DNA of 64,000 nt from a bacterium BMS3Bbin13 (GTDB lineage: Bacteria; Pseudomonadota; Gammaproteobacteria; 21-64-14). Both the position numbers and the translations under genes were made by a program. Positions 10,213 to 19,593 of the stretch are shown here, in pieces. The stretch spans positions 29,874-93,873 of the forward strand of contig BDTW01000044.1 in NCBI GenBank assembly GCA_002897735.1, read 5' to 3'. A model generated the notes under the pieces. It was not told the DNA's origin. It searched no databases and saw only the letters and a program-made list of their open reading frames with translations. Each line of letters starts with the position of its first letter. Within the stretch, counting starts at the first letter, position 1.

Positions 10213-10595
10213 GCAGGCGCGACAAACTTGCCCTGATAGACTACCTGGAGCATATTCAGCGGGCTATCAGCCGCATACAGCGTTATTCGGCCGATATCGA
10301 CCACGCTGCATTTCTTGTCAACGAAGAGAAGCAAGATGCGGTTATCCGTAATCTGGAAATCATCGGGGAAGCGGCAGGCAATATACAACGTCACTTCCCG
10401 GATTTCGCTACTCAGTATCCGGATTTTCCTCTAAAGAATGCATACGGAACACGCAACGCACTGACACACGGTTATTTCAAGGTCGACCTGGATGCGTTCT
10501 GGAATACCATTGTGCGCGATTTGCCGCTACTGAAGATTCAAGTCGCTGAGGTGCTTCAGTCGCTCGGTCATAGTGGAGAATCACCTGCGCCATAA
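10209..10595 (+). CDS. hepT: HEPN-domain RNase toxin (HepT-like, DUF86)
   Basis: 128-residue, mostly helical HEPN protein; homologues are tRNA- or mRNA-cutting toxins. The catalytic RX4HXY motif is intact: Arg82, His87 and Tyr89 in TRNALTHGYF. The Tyr is the residue AMPylated by MntA in characterised systems. NLEIIGEAAGNI near residue 48 is the conserved DUF86 helix. It starts at ATG 10209, overlapping mntA by four bases. Downstream the sequence runs directly into an IS66 remnant. Confidence 0.88.
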   Translation: MSRRDKLALIDYLEHIQRAISRIQRYSADIDHAAFLVNEEKQDAVIRNLEIIGEAAGNIQRHFPDFATQYPDFPLKNAYGTRNALTHGYFKVDLDAFWNTIVRDLPLLKIQVAEVLQSLGHSGESPAP

Positions 10596-10613
10596 ATACA
10601 GACAAAAAAATTC

Positions 10614-10832
10614 AAAACCCACCTCCCGGTACCGGCGTCCATTTGGTAGGGTGCGGCGGTCGATCTCCAGCACCTTCACTTCATCGGGGGCCTCCACCTT
10701 TTGCAGGGTCGTGCCGTTTCCCTTTTTGCCCGCCGCCGGGCTTACGATCGCTTTTAGCCTGGGGGATTTCTCGCGGTTCGGATCCGCGGAGGGCGGCTTG
10801 CTGCTGTTTCGGCTATTGAGGGTGGCACGGTT
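10614..10832 (-). pseudogene. IS66-family transposase N-terminal remnant
   Basis: Reading the minus strand gives LNSRNSSKPPSADPNREK, the hallmark N-terminal motif of IS66 TnpC transposases, then EVKVLEIDRRTLPNGRRY, the usual continuation before the zinc-binding part. The homology breaks off after about 70 residues, next to the end of hepT; the catalytic DDE domain and the accessory tnpA/tnpB genes are absent. This is a dead fragment marking past transposition beside the toxin-antitoxin pair. Confidence 0.72.
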
Positions 10833-10838
10833 GAGCAG

Positions 10839-10995
10839 CGGTCTCTGCGTCCGGTTCGGAAGAGTGATATCGAAGGTCTGAGTGATTCTGTTGTCCCGGG
10901 TTATTGCGGAGCGCCGTGCACTCTGCAATGACCCGGAATGTCCTCGTCTATCCCACCTACCGCAGGGCGGAACGATTCTCCTGAACCGAGAGTCT
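10839..10995. repeat. 157-bp direct repeat, copy B
   Basis: Second copy of the block at 9448-9604, same orientation and same length, about 95% identical by eye. It abuts the IS66 remnant. The two copies could have recombined, or could mark the ends of a former mobile unit carrying mntA-hepT. Confidence 0.85.
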
Positions 10996-11168
10996 CCTTT
11001 CCGCATGCTACGTCACCTTCCGTACTCCGAAAATCCCCGATTTCCTCGGAAAAAGAGAGTATGTCGCATTGTAACGATATGGTCACATCAATGCCATATT
11101 AAGATCACAGTCATTCTATAGCATGCACCAAATTCACTCGGCAACCGAAGTGATGAAAGGAGTATGCA

Positions 11169-13472
11169 ATGCCGGTAACAATCGATCCAAGGCCTCTCTG
11201 TCTAGCCGTCACGGCCGTGTTCTGCGTATTTCCCGCGAGCGCCAATGCGGCGATCAATGTCGGAACGGTATCCTCGGTGGTTGGTGAAGGACGGGTGTTG
11301 ACCACCAATGCGTTGCCGCCTCGGATGCTGAAGTTTCAGGCACCATTGAGCAGTGTGGTCGACGCCGTGAACGTGCTTCCGGGCGTGAACGTAACTCCGG
11401 GTGGAGTCTTCGACAGCGATGTCTGGTCGTTCGGCATCACCCTGCGCGGCTTCACTCAGAGGCAACTCGGTTTCACCATCGACGGTCTACCCAACGGGGC
11501 GACCAATTATAGCGGCGGAACGCTGCCCAATCGTTATCTGGATCCGGAGAATCTGAAACGGATCACGGTTTCGCAGGGTACGGCGGACATCTCTTCACCT
11601 TCCGATCAGGCGCTCGGCGGCACGCTCAATTACGAGTCGAGCAATCCGGCCATGAGACGTGACTTGCGTATCGATTACTCCACCGGGTCCTGGAGCGCCC
11701 AGCGCGAGTTCGTGCGCTATGACACCGGTGCGATGTTCAACGACAGCACCTATGCGTATGTGAGCTTCTCCAATACCTTTAATAAGCGCTGGATAGGCTC
11801 CGGAACCAACGGACATACCAGGCGCGTGCACGTGGACAGCAAGGTGATCAGCGCCCTCAGCGATACACTGGCCATTACCGCGATCGCCAGCTACGACCAC
11901 GCCTACGAGAACAACTACAACTCCGTCACCCTGGCGCAGTTTCACCAGGATCCGAGCTGGGATCATCTGACCTGGAACTGGACCGGAAAGCCCTATGTCG
12001 ATCAGAATTTCGTCGAACCCTGGAACACCGTGCGCACCAATGTCCTGTTCGGGGTGAAGCTCGAGTACACGCCGAACCGCAACAGTCGCTACACCTTCTA
12101 TCCCTACTACCATTACCAGAAAGGCTCCGGAGGCTGGCTGCCGCCGTATCAGTTGTACGCGGCGAACGGGAGCGGCGGACTGACCGGCGGGTACCCTGCG
12201 CCGGGGGCGGGCTTCAGCAAGGTGTTCTGGCATGATGCAAACGGCAATCCGTTGCCGCCTCCGCCCGGATGTGCCGATCCTTACGATGCCGGTTGCTACC
12301 CGTCCGGTGCCGTTCCGGCCAGCAGCTTCCGACAGAGTCTCTACAAAAACAACCGTTTCGGATTCATTGCCAAGGGACACTGGAATATTAGTTTCAATCA
12401 CATCATGGCCGGTATCTGGTTCCAGAACCAGGACCGCCGGAATGGACGTGTCTGGTATTCGGTGGTCGATCCCCTGACTTACTGGAACTACTCGCGGCCG
12501 CCATATTACCAGCAATTCTCCCAGCGACTGCAGACGGATACCCGCAAGTTGTATGCGCAGGATCGCATTCACCTGTGGCGTTTCGATCTTTCCGCGGGTG
12601 TCAGCAAGTACCTGGTCAGCCTGCACGGCGACGACCTGATCCGGAACGGCGCGCAGTTCGCGTCGATCAACAGCAACTCGGGCCTGTTGCCCTCGGTCGG
12701 TGCGGTGTTCCATATCAATCCGAACCTGCAGGCCTATGCCAGCTATACCAAGAACTTCGCCCCGGTGCCCGACACGGTGCTGCAGACCGCCGCCGTCGGT
12801 ACCGACATCAGCCATGTGCGCCCGGAAAGCGCGAACAACATCGATTTCGGGTTGCGCTACAATTCGCGCCGCTTCCAGGCCAGCATCGCCGGTTATCACA
12901 CTCGCTTCGCCAACCAGATTACTTTTGTGAGGCCGGCATCCGATGGTGTCACCCAGATCAACTACACGATCGGTACCGCAGGTACCTACGTCAACGTCGG
13001 TGGTATGACGTCCAAGGGGGTGGAAGCACTGGCCAACTGGAGTGTGCTGCCGACGCTCGATCTGTATGCTTCGGCCACGCTGGACGACTCGACTTATCTC
13101 GGCAATATCAACGGCATCAAAGCCGGCAACAAGGTCGCCGGGCAGCCGGGACGAATGCTTGTTCTGGCCGCCAACTACCATTCGGGCGGTTATCGGATGG
13201 GCATCTCGGCCAAGTACGTCGGGGATCGCTACGGCACCATCGACAATAGCGAGAAGATGCCCCCCTACACGGCGTTCAACGGGTATATCGGCTACCGTCT
13301 GGACCTCGGACGTGCGGGTACCCGGCCGCTCAAGACGGTGGATCTCTCGCTCAACGTTACCAACCTGTTCAACCGACACTACCTCGGTACGTTGAACTCG
13401 GCGGGCACCCCCGGGTACTACTGGATTTCCCCGCCGCGTACCGTGATCTTCACCGCCTCGGCCCGCTTCTGA
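11169..13472 (+). CDS. TonB-dependent outer-membrane receptor (first copy)
   Basis: Outer-membrane transporter of 767 residues that would import a substrate using energy from the TonB complex. Residues 1-27 form a Sec signal peptide ending in SANA. A plug domain follows (about 45-170): FQAPLSSVVDAVNVLPGVNV, ITLRGFTQRQLGFTIDGLP, then VSQGTADISSPSDQALGGTL. The rest has the alternating, aromatic-rich pattern of a 22-strand barrel, with the usual C-terminal region (LNVTNLFNRHYLGT) and a terminal Phe. AAAGGAG at 11157-11162 supports the ATG at 11169. A strong hairpin terminator follows. The ligand is not deducible; the phospholipase C gene next door suggests an organophosphate, but this is inference. 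Confidence 0.9.
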   Translation: MPVTIDPRPLCLAVTAVFCVFPASANAAINVGTVSSVVGEGRVLTTNALPPRMLKFQAPLSSVVDAVNVLPGVNVTPGGVFDSDVWSFGITLRGFTQRQLGFTIDGLPNGATNYSGGTLPNRYLDPENLKRITVSQGTADISSPSDQALGGTLNYESSNPAMRRDLRIDYSTGSWSAQREFVRYDTGAMFNDSTYAYVSFSNTFNKRWIGSGTNGHTRRVHVDSKVISALSDTLAITAIASYDHAYENNYNSVTLAQFHQDPSWDHLTWNWTGKPYVDQNFVEPWNTVRTNVLFGVKLEYTPNRNSRYTFYPYYHYQKGSGGWLPPYQLYAANGSGGLTGGYPAPGAGFSKVFWHDANGNPLPPPPGCADPYDAGCYPSGAVPASSFRQSLYKNNRFGFIAKGHWNISFNHIMAGIWFQNQDRRNGRVWYSVVDPLTYWNYSRPPYYQQFSQRLQTDTRKLYAQDRIHLWRFDLSAGVSKYLVSLHGDDLIRNGAQFASINSNSGLLPSVGAVFHINPNLQAYASYTKNFAPVPDTVLQTAAVGTDISHVRPESANNIDFGLRYNSRRFQASIAGYHTRFANQITFVRPASDGVTQINYTIGTAGTYVNVGGMTSKGVEALANWSVLPTLDLYASATLDDSTYLGNINGIKAGNKVAGQPGRMLVLAANYHSGGYRMGISAKYVGDRYGTIDNSEKMPPYTAFNGYIGYRLDLGRAGTRPLKTVDLSLNVTNLFNRHYLGTLNSAGTPGYYWISPPRTVIFTASARF

Positions 13473-13481
13473 AGTCGATTC

Positions 13482-13518
13482 GGAGCCGTCCGGCTGATGC
13501 CGGACGGCTCCTTTTTCT
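13482..13518 (+). terminator. Rho-independent terminator after the first TonB receptor
   Basis: Perfect 13-bp stem GGAGCCGTCCGGC (13482-13494), loop TGAT, complementary arm 13499-13511, then TTTTTCTTC. It lies nine bases after the receptor stop codon and separates it from the phospholipase gene. Confidence 0.92.
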
Positions 13519-13690
13519 TCTTTCTTCATCGGGAACGGAACAAAGGTGGGAGTCGGAACGGCGGGCCGACGCTTCGTTGCGGCCGCCGGAACCGCCGGCG
13601 CATGTTTCCGTCGCGTTCCCGCCATCTCGAATGCGCGGTTTGTGATTGATGTGGTGTCCATCAACGGGGCGCCCGCGAAGGAGGTTTGCA

Positions 13691-15787
13691 ATGGTTGATG
13701 AAAGTCGCCGCCGGTTTCTGACAAAGTCATCCCTCGCCGCCGCCACGTTGGCGGCGGGACAGGTCTTGCCCCCGGCGATCCGCAAGGCGCTGGCGGTGGA
13801 GCCGGCGCGCGTCACGGGCGCCGTCGAGGATGTTCGGCATGTGGTCGTCTTTATGCAGGAAAACCGTTCCTTCGACCACTATTTCGGATCTCTGCGCGGG
13901 GTACGCGGATTCGGCGATCCCCGTCCGCTGACCCAGCGCAACGGAAAGCCGATCTGGTATCAGCCGAGCGCGCCCGGTTCATCAGACTACGTGCTTCCGT
14001 TCCATCTCGACAGCGCGCACACCAGCGCGCAGAGCATGAAGGGCCTGAATCATAGCTGGAAGAAGTCGCACGAGATTTGGGAGAACCACAATGCCTGGGT
14101 GTCTCAGAAGACCGCCATGACCATGGGCTACTTCCGGCGCCAAGACCTCCCATTCTACTATGCGCTGGCCGATGCCTTCACGGTCTGTGACGGCTACCAT
14201 GCCTCGCTGTTCGGCCCGACCAGTCCCAATCGAATGTTCCTGTTTACCGGGACCAACGGCCTGAGCGTCGGTGACGACGGCAGGCAGGCGATTGCCAACA
14301 TGCGCGACGTCAACGATACCGCCGACATGGCCCGCGACCACGGACAGTTCAAGGGGCATGCCTGGACCACCTATGCACAGCGTCTGCAGAAGGCCGGCGT
14401 TTCCTGGCAGGTCTACCAGGAGTATGACAATTACGGCGACAACACGATGCAGTTGTTCTCCGCATTCCGCAACCTCAAGCGGGATTCGGAACTCTATCGG
14501 CGTTGTCGCGCGTGGGCTCCGGGCTCCACCGCCGCCAATGCGCGGGCCTCGCGGGGCGAGCATCTGGTCGCCGCCTTCGAGAAGGATGTGCGTAATGGCA
14601 CGCTGCCGCAGGTGTCGTGGATCGTCGCCCCCTATATCATGAGCGAGCATCCCGAGGCCCCGCCGGCCTACGGCGAGTCGCTCACGGCGCGGCTGCTGAC
14701 CGTGCTGGCGGAGAACCCGGAGGTCTGGTCGAAGACGGTCTTCCTGATCAACTACGACGAGAATGACGGGTTCTTCGATCACATTCCCCCGGCACTTCCG
14801 GCAATCGACCCGTCCATCGGCAAGAGCACCGTCGATACGACCGGCGAGAACTACCGGGGTGTTCCGGTGGGTTTCGGCCCGCGTGTGCCGATGCTGGTGG
14901 TTTCACCCTGGAGCCGCGGCGGTTGGGTCAACTCGCAGGTGTTCGATCACACCTCCATCCTGCGCTTTCTCGAAGCCCGTTTCGGCGTGGCCGAGCCCAA
15001 CATCAGCCCGTGGCGGCGCGCGGTGGCGGGCGATCTGCTCAGCGCCTTCGATTTTGCCGGCACCGATCCGCTCTGGCCGGAACTGCCCGATACCGCGGAG
15101 TACATAGCCCGGGCCGATGCCGCCGGCAAGCTTCCGGTCCCGAAGGTGCCCATGGATCAGAAAATGCCCAAACAGGAGGTCGGCCAACGTCCGGCGCGGG
15201 CTCTGCCGTATGACTTCAACGTCAGCGGTCGGGTGGAGCAGGGTGTCGGGCTGCGCCTGCATCTGGTCAATCACGGCCCGGTCGGCGTGGCCCTCAACGC
15301 CTACGATGCCTCCGGTGCGACGGCGCCCCGATTCTACACCGTGGGTACGGGGGACTCCTTGGAGGATGCCTGGTCGGGCCGGGATGACTACGACGTGAGC
15401 CTGTATGGTCCCAATGGATTTCTGCGCCGTTTCGCCGGGGTATCGCCCGCGGCTTCGGGTCCGCGACCCGAGGTCGAGGTGAGCTACCGCGCCGATCGCA
15501 ATCATCTGGTTCTCAAGCTGCGCAACGATGGTGATAAGCCCTGTGCCTGCCGGGTGCGGGATGCCTACACGGTCGGCGCATCACGCGCCTATCGGTTGGC
15601 GCCGGGGGCGTCGGTCGAGAGCGTCTGGAATATTGCCGGGCAGGACCACTGGTACGACTTCACCGTCGTTCGTGAGGGTGACCGGAACTATGTCCGCAGG
15701 CTGTCCGGTCACATCGAGACCGGGCGTCCGAGCTTCAGCGATCCGGCGATCGCCGGCCTTGAAATGAACAGGGATCCGGTCACCTGA
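13691..15787 (+). CDS. Tat-exported phospholipase C / phosphoesterase
   Basis: Hydrolyses phosphodiester bonds of phospholipids (or related phosphoesters) outside the cytoplasm. About 698 residues. The N-terminus SRRRFLTKSSLAAATL is a twin-arginine signal. The phosphoesterase domain (PF04185 type) starts with VRHVVVFMQENRSFDHYFG at about residue 47, holding the metal and nucleophile region, and continues through ENDGFFDHIPP (about 356) and DHTSILRFLEARFG (about 420). Two C-terminal beta domains of the bacterial phospholipase C type (PF05506) follow from about 505. The start at ATG 13691 has GAAGGAGG just upstream. This architecture matches the PlcN/PlcH (phosphocholine-preferring) family; substrate preference cannot be read from sequence. 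It sits between two TonB receptors. Confidence 0.92.
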   Translation: MVDESRRRFLTKSSLAAATLAAGQVLPPAIRKALAVEPARVTGAVEDVRHVVVFMQENRSFDHYFGSLRGVRGFGDPRPLTQRNGKPIWYQPSAPGSSDYVLPFHLDSAHTSAQSMKGLNHSWKKSHEIWENHNAWVSQKTAMTMGYFRRQDLPFYYALADAFTVCDGYHASLFGPTSPNRMFLFTGTNGLSVGDDGRQAIANMRDVNDTADMARDHGQFKGHAWTTYAQRLQKAGVSWQVYQEYDNYGDNTMQLFSAFRNLKRDSELYRRCRAWAPGSTAANARASRGEHLVAAFEKDVRNGTLPQVSWIVAPYIMSEHPEAPPAYGESLTARLLTVLAENPEVWSKTVFLINYDENDGFFDHIPPALPAIDPSIGKSTVDTTGENYRGVPVGFGPRVPMLVVSPWSRGGWVNSQVFDHTSILRFLEARFGVAEPNISPWRRAVAGDLLSAFDFAGTDPLWPELPDTAEYIARADAAGKLPVPKVPMDQKMPKQEVGQRPARALPYDFNVSGRVEQGVGLRLHLVNHGPVGVALNAYDASGATAPRFYTVGTGDSLEDAWSGRDDYDVSLYGPNGFLRRFAGVSPAASGPRPEVEVSYRADRNHLVLKLRNDGDKPCACRVRDAYTVGASRAYRLAPGASVESVWNIAGQDHWYDFTVVREGDRNYVRRLSGHIETGRPSFSDPAIAGLEMNRDPVT

Positions 15788-15793
15788 GAGGGC

Positions 15794-15825
15794 CGGTTCC
15801 GGAGCGGAGCTGCATTCCGGAACCG
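15794..15825. terminator. Stem-loop after the phospholipase C gene
   Basis: Inverted repeat CCGGTTCCGGA / TCCGGAACC(G) with a loop of about 12 bases, starting six bases after the stop codon. No T-run follows, so it may be a weak terminator or an mRNA-stabilising hairpin. Confidence 0.4.
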
Positions 15826-15959
15826 CGGGGATCGTCCAATCCGCCGTCGAACTTCGGGAGGCGGCGGATGTTCGTTCCGCGCCCTCGGCATGAAGTATCC
15901 GTGAACGTAGTAAAAGCCTGGTGTTCATGGGTCCCGGTTTCCGGCCATTGTCACGGGAT

Positions 15960-15975
15960 CGCCATAATTATGGCG
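15960..15975. promoter_or_regulatory. Perfect 16-bp palindrome upstream of second TonB receptor
   Basis: CGCCATAATTATGGCG is a perfect palindrome with an AT-rich centre, 69 bases before the preferred start of the second TonB-dependent receptor. Dimensions suit a dimeric repressor or activator site. The regulator is unknown. Confidence 0.45.
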
Positions 15976-16044
15976 CAGAATGAGTCTTGTGTCCGGGGGT
16001 GATCGACTCGGCATGACGGCCTTCTCTTGATGGAGATGCCTGCG

Positions 16045-18360
16045 ATGCGTATTCGGTTGGGCGATCTGAAGTTACAGCGCTCGGTGGTGATGGGTCTTGG
16101 GGTGAGTGGCCTGGCGTTTTCATGTATGCCCATCGTTGCGCTCGCTCAGCCCGGCGGTAATGCGGGCGATACCACGATGATTCAGGTGAAGAAGGTCGTA
16201 AAAAAAGTCCCGCCGGAAAAGGCCGTGGCGACCGTCAATAAGATCAAAGTCGAACATGCCGGTCCATCCGGCAATCTGCTTTCCATCCTCAAAAATATTC
16301 CGGGCTTTAACGTCCTGAGCACGGGGCCCGGAAATCTGCTGACCGGCGATATGGCGTTTACGCTCAACGGATTCAGCAGTTCACAGGTCGGCGCTACTTT
16401 TGACGGGGTGCCGATCATCAACACCTTCCGCGGCGGAATTTACGGCGAAGGGGACGATCACGCCGTAACGCCGATAACGATCGGGCAGATCAGCAGTGTG
16501 CAGGTATACAGCGGCGCGAATACTCCGCGGCAGAATTCATTGAATTCGCTCGGCGGCACCATCAATTTCAGCCCGAATTTGCCGTCAAATCGTGCCGGTG
16601 TGGACGTGAACTTGGGGGGAGGCGCGTATGTGCGGAACGGCGATATATTCTCGGGGGGCATCGAGGCGAATTCCGGCGCGATCCGATCGCTGGGCGGTTT
16701 CAAGGCGCTGGCGAAATATGGGCATGCGGATTCGAACGGATTCCAGCGGCATGTCTATGCGCATCTGAACTCATATTATCTGGCCGCCGCCCAGCCGTTC
16801 AACGGCGGGCTTTCCAATCTCAGTCTGATCGTCGTGCATAATGACGAGAAGGCATATAGGCCTACCACGATTCCTTTGGCGTTGATCGAACGCTATGGAC
16901 GCGATTATCAGTATCCGACGGATGTCGCGCGTAACACCGCCGATTCACATTCGACCCATGTGGTTCTCGGGGTGAAATCACTGTTGAATCCGATAGCCGT
17001 CGGCGGATTGAAGTTCTTCTACAACGACACTGAAAATGATCGTACGGCATATGCGAACCCGATCTACAATAACAGCTATATGGGCTACCGTTTGCCGACC
17101 TATCTCAAAAGTGCATCGGCGCTCGACGGTTACGGATCGAATTTCAACGTCTACAATTCCACCCTCGCGATGCAGAAATTCGGTTCGGCACATGCCGGGA
17201 CGCAGTATCAACGCTATATCGACAATTATCACAACGTGGGTGAAAAGGCCCATGTGAGTCTGCTGTTGCCATCGAATACCGTAACCATAGGCAGCATGAT
17301 CCTTCAGGCCAAGGATCATTCGATGGAAAGTTGGTACGGGTCGTCTCCGGTACCTATGACCATGGGATACAATAATGCCTGGTTGGAGCACGACGGCAAG
17401 GATTACTGGGACGGTTATGTACAGGACAATATGTCCCTGATCGGCGGCCGCCTGCATGTCTACCCGGGCGTAAAATATGTTCATATCTCAATGTATGCGG
17501 CCGATGCGCCGGGATATTATTACCAACACGGCGGCGCCGCAGGTAAGACTTTCGTCTATACCGAGCCGTCCCTCGGGGCGACTTTCAGCCCGATCAAGGC
17601 CGTAGAGATTTACACCAATTACGGCCGCATCTACAAGGCGCCTAATATCAGTGCAATCTACAGTGTCATCGGCGCCGCGCCGATCCCGGCTCCGATCACG
17701 GTTGAACCCGAGTACGTCGACAGCATCGATGCCGGTATCCGTTACAGCGGGACCGTCGGAAAGATTTCACTGGCGGCGTTCGATCGTCGGTTCAGTCATA
17801 TCTTCAGCTATTCCTATAGCGGTGTGACCGGCGTCACGACGGAATATAATTCCGGCGCGGCGGACTACAAAGGATTCACGATTACGGCGGAAAAACCGCT
17901 GTTTTCATATTTCCTGCTTGAAGGCAACTACGGTTATACGAGTGCCGAATACATAACCGCTTTCAAGGGTAACAACGGTACGGTCGCCAGCGGCATGCCG
18001 CGACCGAACGTGCCTCGGTACACCGCCAATCTGGCGCTGAATTACGCACGCGGGCCATTGTCCGGAAGCCTCGGTTCCCACTTCGTCGGCCGTCAATACA
18101 TCGCCTATAACGGAGGGGTGACGAGTACGACGACTCTGCCGGCCTATGCGACGGTCGATCTCAACCTGACTTATACCTGGCGTCCGCACGACGGTGTTTT
18201 CAGGAAGGTTGAGATCACCGGCTACAGCGACAATCTCCTCGATGAAAAACACATCGTTTACGCCTATGTGCACGGTCATCAGGACGGATCGAATAACTAC
18301 GAGCAGGTTCAGGAGGGTGCCCCCTGTTTTGTCGGTGTCACCCTGGCGGCATTGTTCTAG
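16045..18360 (+). CDS. TonB-dependent outer-membrane receptor (second copy)
   Basis: Outer-membrane transporter, about 771 residues. The signal peptide runs to the VALAQ region. A Lys/Val-rich linker (VKKVVKKVPPEKAVATV) precedes a plug domain with LLSILKNIPGFNV, FTLNGFSSSQVGATFDGVP and VQVYSGANTPRQNSLNSLGG. The barrel ends with GVTLAALF, a terminal Phe. In-frame TTG/ATG codons lie at 16027, 16030, 16036 and 16045; ATGGAGA just before 16045 makes that the best start. It is only distantly like the first receptor and is slightly more AT-rich than its neighbours. It is followed directly by exbB, exbD and tonB, so this receptor is the likely primary client of that TonB complex. Confidence 0.88.
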   Translation: MRIRLGDLKLQRSVVMGLGVSGLAFSCMPIVALAQPGGNAGDTTMIQVKKVVKKVPPEKAVATVNKIKVEHAGPSGNLLSILKNIPGFNVLSTGPGNLLTGDMAFTLNGFSSSQVGATFDGVPIINTFRGGIYGEGDDHAVTPITIGQISSVQVYSGANTPRQNSLNSLGGTINFSPNLPSNRAGVDVNLGGGAYVRNGDIFSGGIEANSGAIRSLGGFKALAKYGHADSNGFQRHVYAHLNSYYLAAAQPFNGGLSNLSLIVVHNDEKAYRPTTIPLALIERYGRDYQYPTDVARNTADSHSTHVVLGVKSLLNPIAVGGLKFFYNDTENDRTAYANPIYNNSYMGYRLPTYLKSASALDGYGSNFNVYNSTLAMQKFGSAHAGTQYQRYIDNYHNVGEKAHVSLLLPSNTVTIGSMILQAKDHSMESWYGSSPVPMTMGYNNAWLEHDGKDYWDGYVQDNMSLIGGRLHVYPGVKYVHISMYAADAPGYYYQHGGAAGKTFVYTEPSLGATFSPIKAVEIYTNYGRIYKAPNISAIYSVIGAAPIPAPITVEPEYVDSIDAGIRYSGTVGKISLAAFDRRFSHIFSYSYSGVTGVTTEYNSGAADYKGFTITAEKPLFSYFLLEGNYGYTSAEYITAFKGNNGTVASGMPRPNVPRYTANLALNYARGPLSGSLGSHFVGRQYIAYNGGVTSTTTLPAYATVDLNLTYTWRPHDGVFRKVEITGYSDNLLDEKHIVYAYVHGHQDGSNNYEQVQEGAPCFVGVTLAALF

Positions 18361-18483
18361 TCGGGCATTGTTCCGGTCACTCGGGGGCCGTGGGGCGGGG
18401 GACTGCCCCTGCCGTTTCCCGCCCATGCGCGGGCGGGAAGGGACGTCCGAATGTTTTCACTTTGAGTGGAGAACTTTTCAAAG

Positions 18484-19188
18484 ATGGAATTCATCATCCA
18501 TTTGATTAAATTGTCGGGTGGTCTGCCGATTTTTATGGCGCTGCTGTTGTTGATGGCGGTGGCGGTCATCGTGGACCGGGTGTGGTTTTACTACCGGGTA
18601 CTGGGTGCGGGCGGTCGGATCGAGTATGCGCTACGGGGGCTGGGCTACCGCGATTTGCGGGGCCTGAGGTCGCTGGGCGAGGAATACGCGCATACGCTGC
18701 AGGGTCGGCTGATCCTGCAGGCTCTGACCTCGCAGGCCGGCAGCGCGGATGCGCTGTCGCAGCATCTGGACGAAGAGGTGCTATGGTCGATGCCGCGTCT
18801 GGATCAGTATTTGTGGCTGTTGGATTCGGCGGTGACCCTGGGGCCGCTGCTGGGGCTGTTCGGTACCATCATCGGCATGATCGACACCTTCAATGTACTC
18901 GGCGGCGCGGGCGCGGCGGTCAAGGCCACCGGCGGCATTGCAGACGCCTTGGTATCGACCGGTATAGGGCTGTCCATCGCCATCATTTCGGTGCCGTTCC
19001 TGAACTTTCTGAACAAGCGGTTACGGCTGGCGATGCATCAGCTTGACCTGATCCGGCTGCTGCTGCTCAATCGGCTGTACGGCGACGGGGTCGAGGCCCG
19101 AGAAGAGAAAGTGGAGCATTTCGAGTCGCGTAGCGCCCTGAGCGGGCGCCTGGGGCTGGAAGACACTCGCAGGATGGAAGGGGTTTAG
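18484..19188 (+). CDS. exbB: ExbB-type proton-channel subunit
   Basis: Inner-membrane MotA/TolQ/ExbB family protein, about 234 residues, that forms with ExbD the proton-driven motor for TonB. One N-terminal membrane segment (FMALLLLMAVAVIVDRVW) is followed by a cytoplasmic helical region and two C-terminal membrane helices. These are LLDSAVTLGPLLGLFGTI, the family signature, and IGLSIAIISVPFLNFL. The start is ATG 18484 with GGAGAA ten bases upstream; GTG at 18466 is an alternative adding six residues. Three bases separate it from exbD. Confidence 0.9.
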   Translation: MEFIIHLIKLSGGLPIFMALLLLMAVAVIVDRVWFYYRVLGAGGRIEYALRGLGYRDLRGLRSLGEEYAHTLQGRLILQALTSQAGSADALSQHLDEEVLWSMPRLDQYLWLLDSAVTLGPLLGLFGTIIGMIDTFNVLGGAGAAVKATGGIADALVSTGIGLSIAIISVPFLNFLNKRLRLAMHQLDLIRLLLLNRLYGDGVEAREEKVEHFESRSALSGRLGLEDTRRMEGV

Positions 19189-19191
19189 ACA

Positions 19192-19593
19192 TTGGACCGT
19201 TCTCATTACTTCGAGCACCAGGAGCCACGGCTGAACATCATCCCGATGATCGATATCATGATGTTCCTGTTGGTGTTCTTCGTGCTGATGGTGCTGCACA
19301 TGATCCCCAACACGGGGATCAAGCTGCATCTTCCGAGCGCGAGTACGGCGACGTCGTTGCCGCATAAGAGCGTGATCATCGGGGTCACCGCCGAGGGGGC
19401 GGTGCGCTACGGGGGCCACGCGGTGAGTCTGCCCGTGCTCAAGGCGCGCCTTGCCGTGCTCAAGGACAAGGCGACGGTGAGCGTGATCATCGCCAGCGAC
19501 GGCAAGGCCACGGTCGACGAGCTGACCGGGGTAATGAATGCGGTGCGCGAACTGGGCATCAGCAAGATCGGCTTGGCGGTGAAGGCACCATGA
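19192..19593 (+). CDS. exbD: ExbD-type energy-transducing subunit
   Basis: Partner of ExbB, 133 residues. The single N-terminal membrane helix carries the essential protonatable Asp in LNIIPMIDIMMFLLVFF; the periplasmic domain follows. The start is TTG at 19192, eight bases after GGAAGGGG; no ATG fits. The stop overlaps tonB by four bases (ATGA). Length and motif are normal for ExbD/TolR; the tonB neighbour favours ExbD. Confidence 0.9.
   Translation: MDRSHYFEHQEPRLNIIPMIDIMMFLLVFFVLMVLHMIPNTGIKLHLPSASTATSLPHKSVIIGVTAEGAVRYGGHAVSLPVLKARLAVLKDKATVSVIIASDGKATVDELTGVMNAVRELGISKIGLAVKAP

Noticed and set aside
11077..11099. ATATGG/CCATAT inverted repeat upstream of the first TonB receptor, considered as an operator or Pho box
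   Set aside because: Arms of only six bases, and no match to the Pho box layout of two CTGTCAT-like repeats.
11595..13730. A 711-codon minus-strand frame under the first TonB receptor
   Set aside because: Antisense shadow; no motif, and the plus-strand receptor has signal peptide, plug, barrel and terminator.
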